DNA from: an uncultured Lachnospiraceae bacterium
GTDB taxonomy: Bacteria; Bacillota; Clostridia; Lachnospirales; Lachnospiraceae
Assembly (NCBI GenBank): GCA_937885345.1
Contig: CAKZZH010000045.1
Location: forward strand, 1 to 7,626
Direction: 5' to 3'
DNA length: 7,626 bases
Under the pieces are notes generated by a model. It saw only the letters and a list, made by a program, of their open reading frames with translations. It searched no databases and was not told the DNA's origin. A program made the position numbers and the translations under genes. Of the stretch, positions 6,046 to 7,626 are shown one piece after another (position 1 is the first letter of the stretch; each line of letters opens with the position of its first letter).

Positions 6046-7446
6046 TCATTCGTCATTCTCAAGTACATCCTTGATGATGGACAGCGCATTCCTTAGTCCG
6101 TCCGTATCAAGAGCTGAATAATTTATCATAAATCTGTGACGGCTGTGGTTCTTACCGTCCATATAGTAATCGGATATGCTTGATATGCGAATGCCTTTTT
6201 TTAGGAGCTTCTCACGGAATTCTTTATCACTCATATTCATATTAAACTCAATCAGAAAATGAAGTCCCGAGTCGTTTTCGATTATGCGATACTGCCCGGG
6301 CTTGAATACAGAGCGGATCTCCTCCAGTATCAAAGTTCTCTTACGCCCGTATTTAAGGCGCATTCTGTTAATGTGTTTCTCAAAGTACCCCATGCTGATA
6401 AAAGACGAGAGCACATACTGATCAAATGTTGATACGGTATTTGAGTAAAATGAAAGCTTCTTAAAAAAGCGCTTTGCAAGTCCTTCGGGCAGAACCATAT
6501 AACTGATACGTATCGAGGATGCAAGTGATTTGGAAAATGTATTCATATAGATGACCTTGCCTTTTGCATCGATACTCCTAAGAGCCGGTATGGGCTTGCC
6601 GTTCAGCCTGAATTCACTGTCATAATCATCTTCTATGATATATCTTTCTCTTCTTTTGTTTGCCCATGAGAGAAGTTCATATCTTCTGCTTACAGGCATC
6701 GTTATTCCTGTCGGAAAATGATGCGTAGGGCTGACATGTGCGATCGTGGCGCCACTTTTTTCAAGTTTATCTATTCTTATTCCGTTTTCATCCATGTCTG
6801 TATAACAGCATTTTACGCCACTGCTCGAATATATCAAAGCAAGCTTCTTGTATCCGGGATTCTCTATGGCATAGATATGCTTGGACCCAAGAAGTTTTAT
6901 GAGAAGCGTGTAGAGGTATTCCGTTCCGGCGCCGATGATTATCTGATCCGGGTCCACGTTCATTCCGCGAAACGAAGAAAGGTGCTCCGAGATCGCGCTT
7001 CGCAGTTCTGCGATCCCTTCGCAGGGTGAGATAAGAAGGAGCTTGTTTCCGGCAATCGCATCCCGCATAAGTCTGCTCCATACCGAGTACGGGAAGTCAT
7101 TTTTATCCGAGGCCCCGGAGGAGAAATCGTATATTTTATCATGCTTTGCAGGTTCTTTGCGCAAGGGCTTTACGGGCGCAGTATCGGATTTAAGAAGCGG
7201 GAGAGGCGAGATGTCCGATATAAAATATCCTTTCCGCGCGACAGAGTAGATATATCCTTCGCTTATAAGCTGTTCGTATGCGCTCTCCACCGTAATCGTA
7301 CTGACTCCGAGGTTTTTGGCGAGGGAACGTTTGGAGGGCATTTTGTATCCGTTCGTAAGTTTTCCTAAGAGAATGTCCTTGCGGATACACTCATAAAGAC
7401 TTTGATATAAGGGCTTGCCGGTTTCGTTAAGGTTATATGTAAGCAT
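6046..7446 (-). CDS. GabR/MocR-type transcriptional regulator (466 aa)
   Basis: This is a PLP-dependent regulator with an N-terminal GntR winged helix and a C-terminal fold-type I aminotransferase domain. The DNA-binding part spans about residues 10-76 (Pro-Ser-Lys-Arg-Ser-Leu-Ala-Lys-Asn-Leu-Gly-Val-Ser-Thr, then Tyr-Glu-Gln-Leu-x-Ser-Glu-Gly-Tyr). The aminotransferase part runs from about 105 to the end with Gly-Ala-Gly-Thr-Glu (172-176), His-His-Phe-Pro-Thr-Gly (242-247), Glu-Asp-Asp-Tyr-Asp-Ser-Glu-Phe (272-279) and Phe-Ser-Lys-Ser-Leu (304-308). By comparison with B. subtilis GabR, K306 is the PLP lysine, and D273 and Y275 contact the cofactor; the lysine spacing from D273 (33) equals GabR D279-K312. 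Such proteins normally sense an amino compound through PLP without catalysing turnover. ATG 7446 is chosen because GGAGG lies 5 nt upstream. It probably regulates the convergent operon and itself; the effector is unknown. Confidence 0.9.
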   Translation of the reverse strand: MLTYNLNETGKPLYQSLYECIRKDILLGKLTNGYKMPSKRSLAKNLGVSTITVESAYEQLISEGYIYSVARKGYFISDISPLPLLKSDTAPVKPLRKEPAKHDKIYDFSSGASDKNDFPYSVWSRLMRDAIAGNKLLLISPCEGIAELRSAISEHLSSFRGMNVDPDQIIIGAGTEYLYTLLIKLLGSKHIYAIENPGYKKLALIYSSSGVKCCYTDMDENGIRIDKLEKSGATIAHVSPTHHFPTGITMPVSRRYELLSWANKRRERYIIEDDYDSEFRLNGKPIPALRSIDAKGKVIYMNTFSKSLASSIRISYMVLPEGLAKRFFKKLSFYSNTVSTFDQYVLSSFISMGYFEKHINRMRLKYGRKRTLILEEIRSVFKPGQYRIIENDSGLHFLIEFNMNMSDKEFREKLLKKGIRISSISDYYMDGKNHSRHRFMINYSALDTDGLRNALSIIKDVLENDE

Positions 7447-7451
7447 GATTG

Positions 7452-7456
7452 CCTCC
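7452..7456 (-). promoter_or_regulatory. Ribosome binding site that sets the regulator start
   Basis: On the - strand GGAGG ends 5 nt before ATG 7446. The longer frame with ATG at 7485 or 7470 would add 13 or 8 residues lacking a comparable site, and would run through the inverted-repeat region, so the shorter protein is preferred. Confidence 0.85.
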
Positions 7457-7476
7457 GTTTCCCAGTGCATAGTTTC

Positions 7477-7524
7477 ATCTGGCATATAAAAGTTACTGTT
7501 TCACTGCAATTGGATATGCCAGAT
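7477..7524. promoter_or_regulatory. Perfect 11-bp inverted repeat, likely operator of the regulator gene
   Basis: ATCTGGCATAT (7477-7487) and its exact reverse complement ATATGCCAGAT (7514-7524) are separated by 26 bp, so the arms start 37 bp apart, about three and a half helical turns. The repeat lies between the regulator promoter and its ribosome binding site, starting right at the predicted transcription start. GabR-type dimers bind paired half-sites a few helical turns apart, which fits an autoregulatory operator, although GabR itself uses direct repeats. In RNA it could form an 11-bp stem with a 26-nt loop, but no U-run follows, so it is not a terminator. Confidence 0.65.
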
Positions 7525-7531
7525 ATCTTAA

Positions 7532-7560
7532 AGGATAACAAGTATGGATGGGTTAGTCAA
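7532..7560 (-). promoter_or_regulatory. Predicted sigma-A-type promoter of the regulator gene
   Basis: Reading the - strand, TTGACT (7560-7555) is followed by a 17-bp spacer and TATCCT (7537-7532), with an extended -10 TG one base upstream. Transcription would start near 7525, giving a leader of about 79 nt that contains the whole inverted repeat. A weaker alternative nearer the gene, TTGCAG with 17 bp to TATGCC, has a poor -10. Confidence 0.65.
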
Positions 7561-7626
7561 GATGCTTTGGGGCAGCGTAGGGTAAAGTTTTTGTAGGGAT
7601 TTTAGAAATAGAAAAAGCATCCAATC
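7561..7626. other. Right-hand flank with no gene seen
   Basis: No open frame with a ribosome binding site is visible here. An 8-bp inverted repeat, GATGCTTT (7561-7568) and AAAGCATC (7614-7621), spans a 45-bp loop. It could be part of a structure continuing past the window edge, but as it stands it is weak. Confidence 0.3.

Noticed and set aside
7561..7621. 8-bp inverted repeat GATGCTTT / AAAGCATC as a terminator
   Set aside because: The 45-bp loop is too long for an intrinsic terminator and no T-run follows within the window.

Overview
The window looks like chromosomal DNA from a low-to-moderate GC Gram-positive bacterium, probably a Clostridia/Lachnospiraceae-type anaerobe. The basis is inference from strong GGAGG-type ribosome binding sites, Gram-positive lipoprotein signals, a Cys/His motif I associate with lipoproteins of that group, and a GabR/MocR-type regulator. 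No marker gene fixes the genus.

Positions 1-164 are a promoter and leader region with a good sigma-A-type promoter (TTGATT, 17 bp, TATACT with an extended TG). From 165 to 6041 five genes run on the + strand with gaps of 11-20 nt or a 23-nt overlap, so they almost certainly form one operon: (1) a 128-residue Sec-exported small protein of unknown function; (2) a 363-residue lipoprotein, probably a beta-propeller; (3) a 474-residue lipoprotein resembling family 1 extracellular solute-binding proteins; (4) a 682-residue ABC-2-type permease that looks internally duplicated; (5) a 298-residue ABC ATPase with all catalytic motifs intact.

From 7446 down to 6046 on the - strand lies a GabR/MocR-type regulator (GntR winged helix plus fold-type I aminotransferase domain), meeting the ATPase gene tail to tail with 4 nt between the stop codons. 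Its upstream region (7447-7560) holds a well-formed promoter and a perfect 11-bp inverted repeat, ATCTGGCATAT / ATATGCCAGAT, in the predicted leader. Two imperfect relatives of that half-site lie around the operon promoter, so the regulator may control both itself and the operon. Positions 7561-7626 hold no gene that I can see.

The five genes combine parts that usually belong to different systems: a solute-binding lipoprotein, typical of ABC importers, with an ABC-2 permease and ATPase, typical of exporters or of antibiotic-sensing and detoxification ABC modules, and with a second lipoprotein and a small exported protein. The nearest general analogies are GntR-controlled ABC-2 operons such as Bacillus ytr and small secreted bacteriocin plus ABC-2 modules. 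No homology to either is demonstrated here. The cargo or ligand is unknown.
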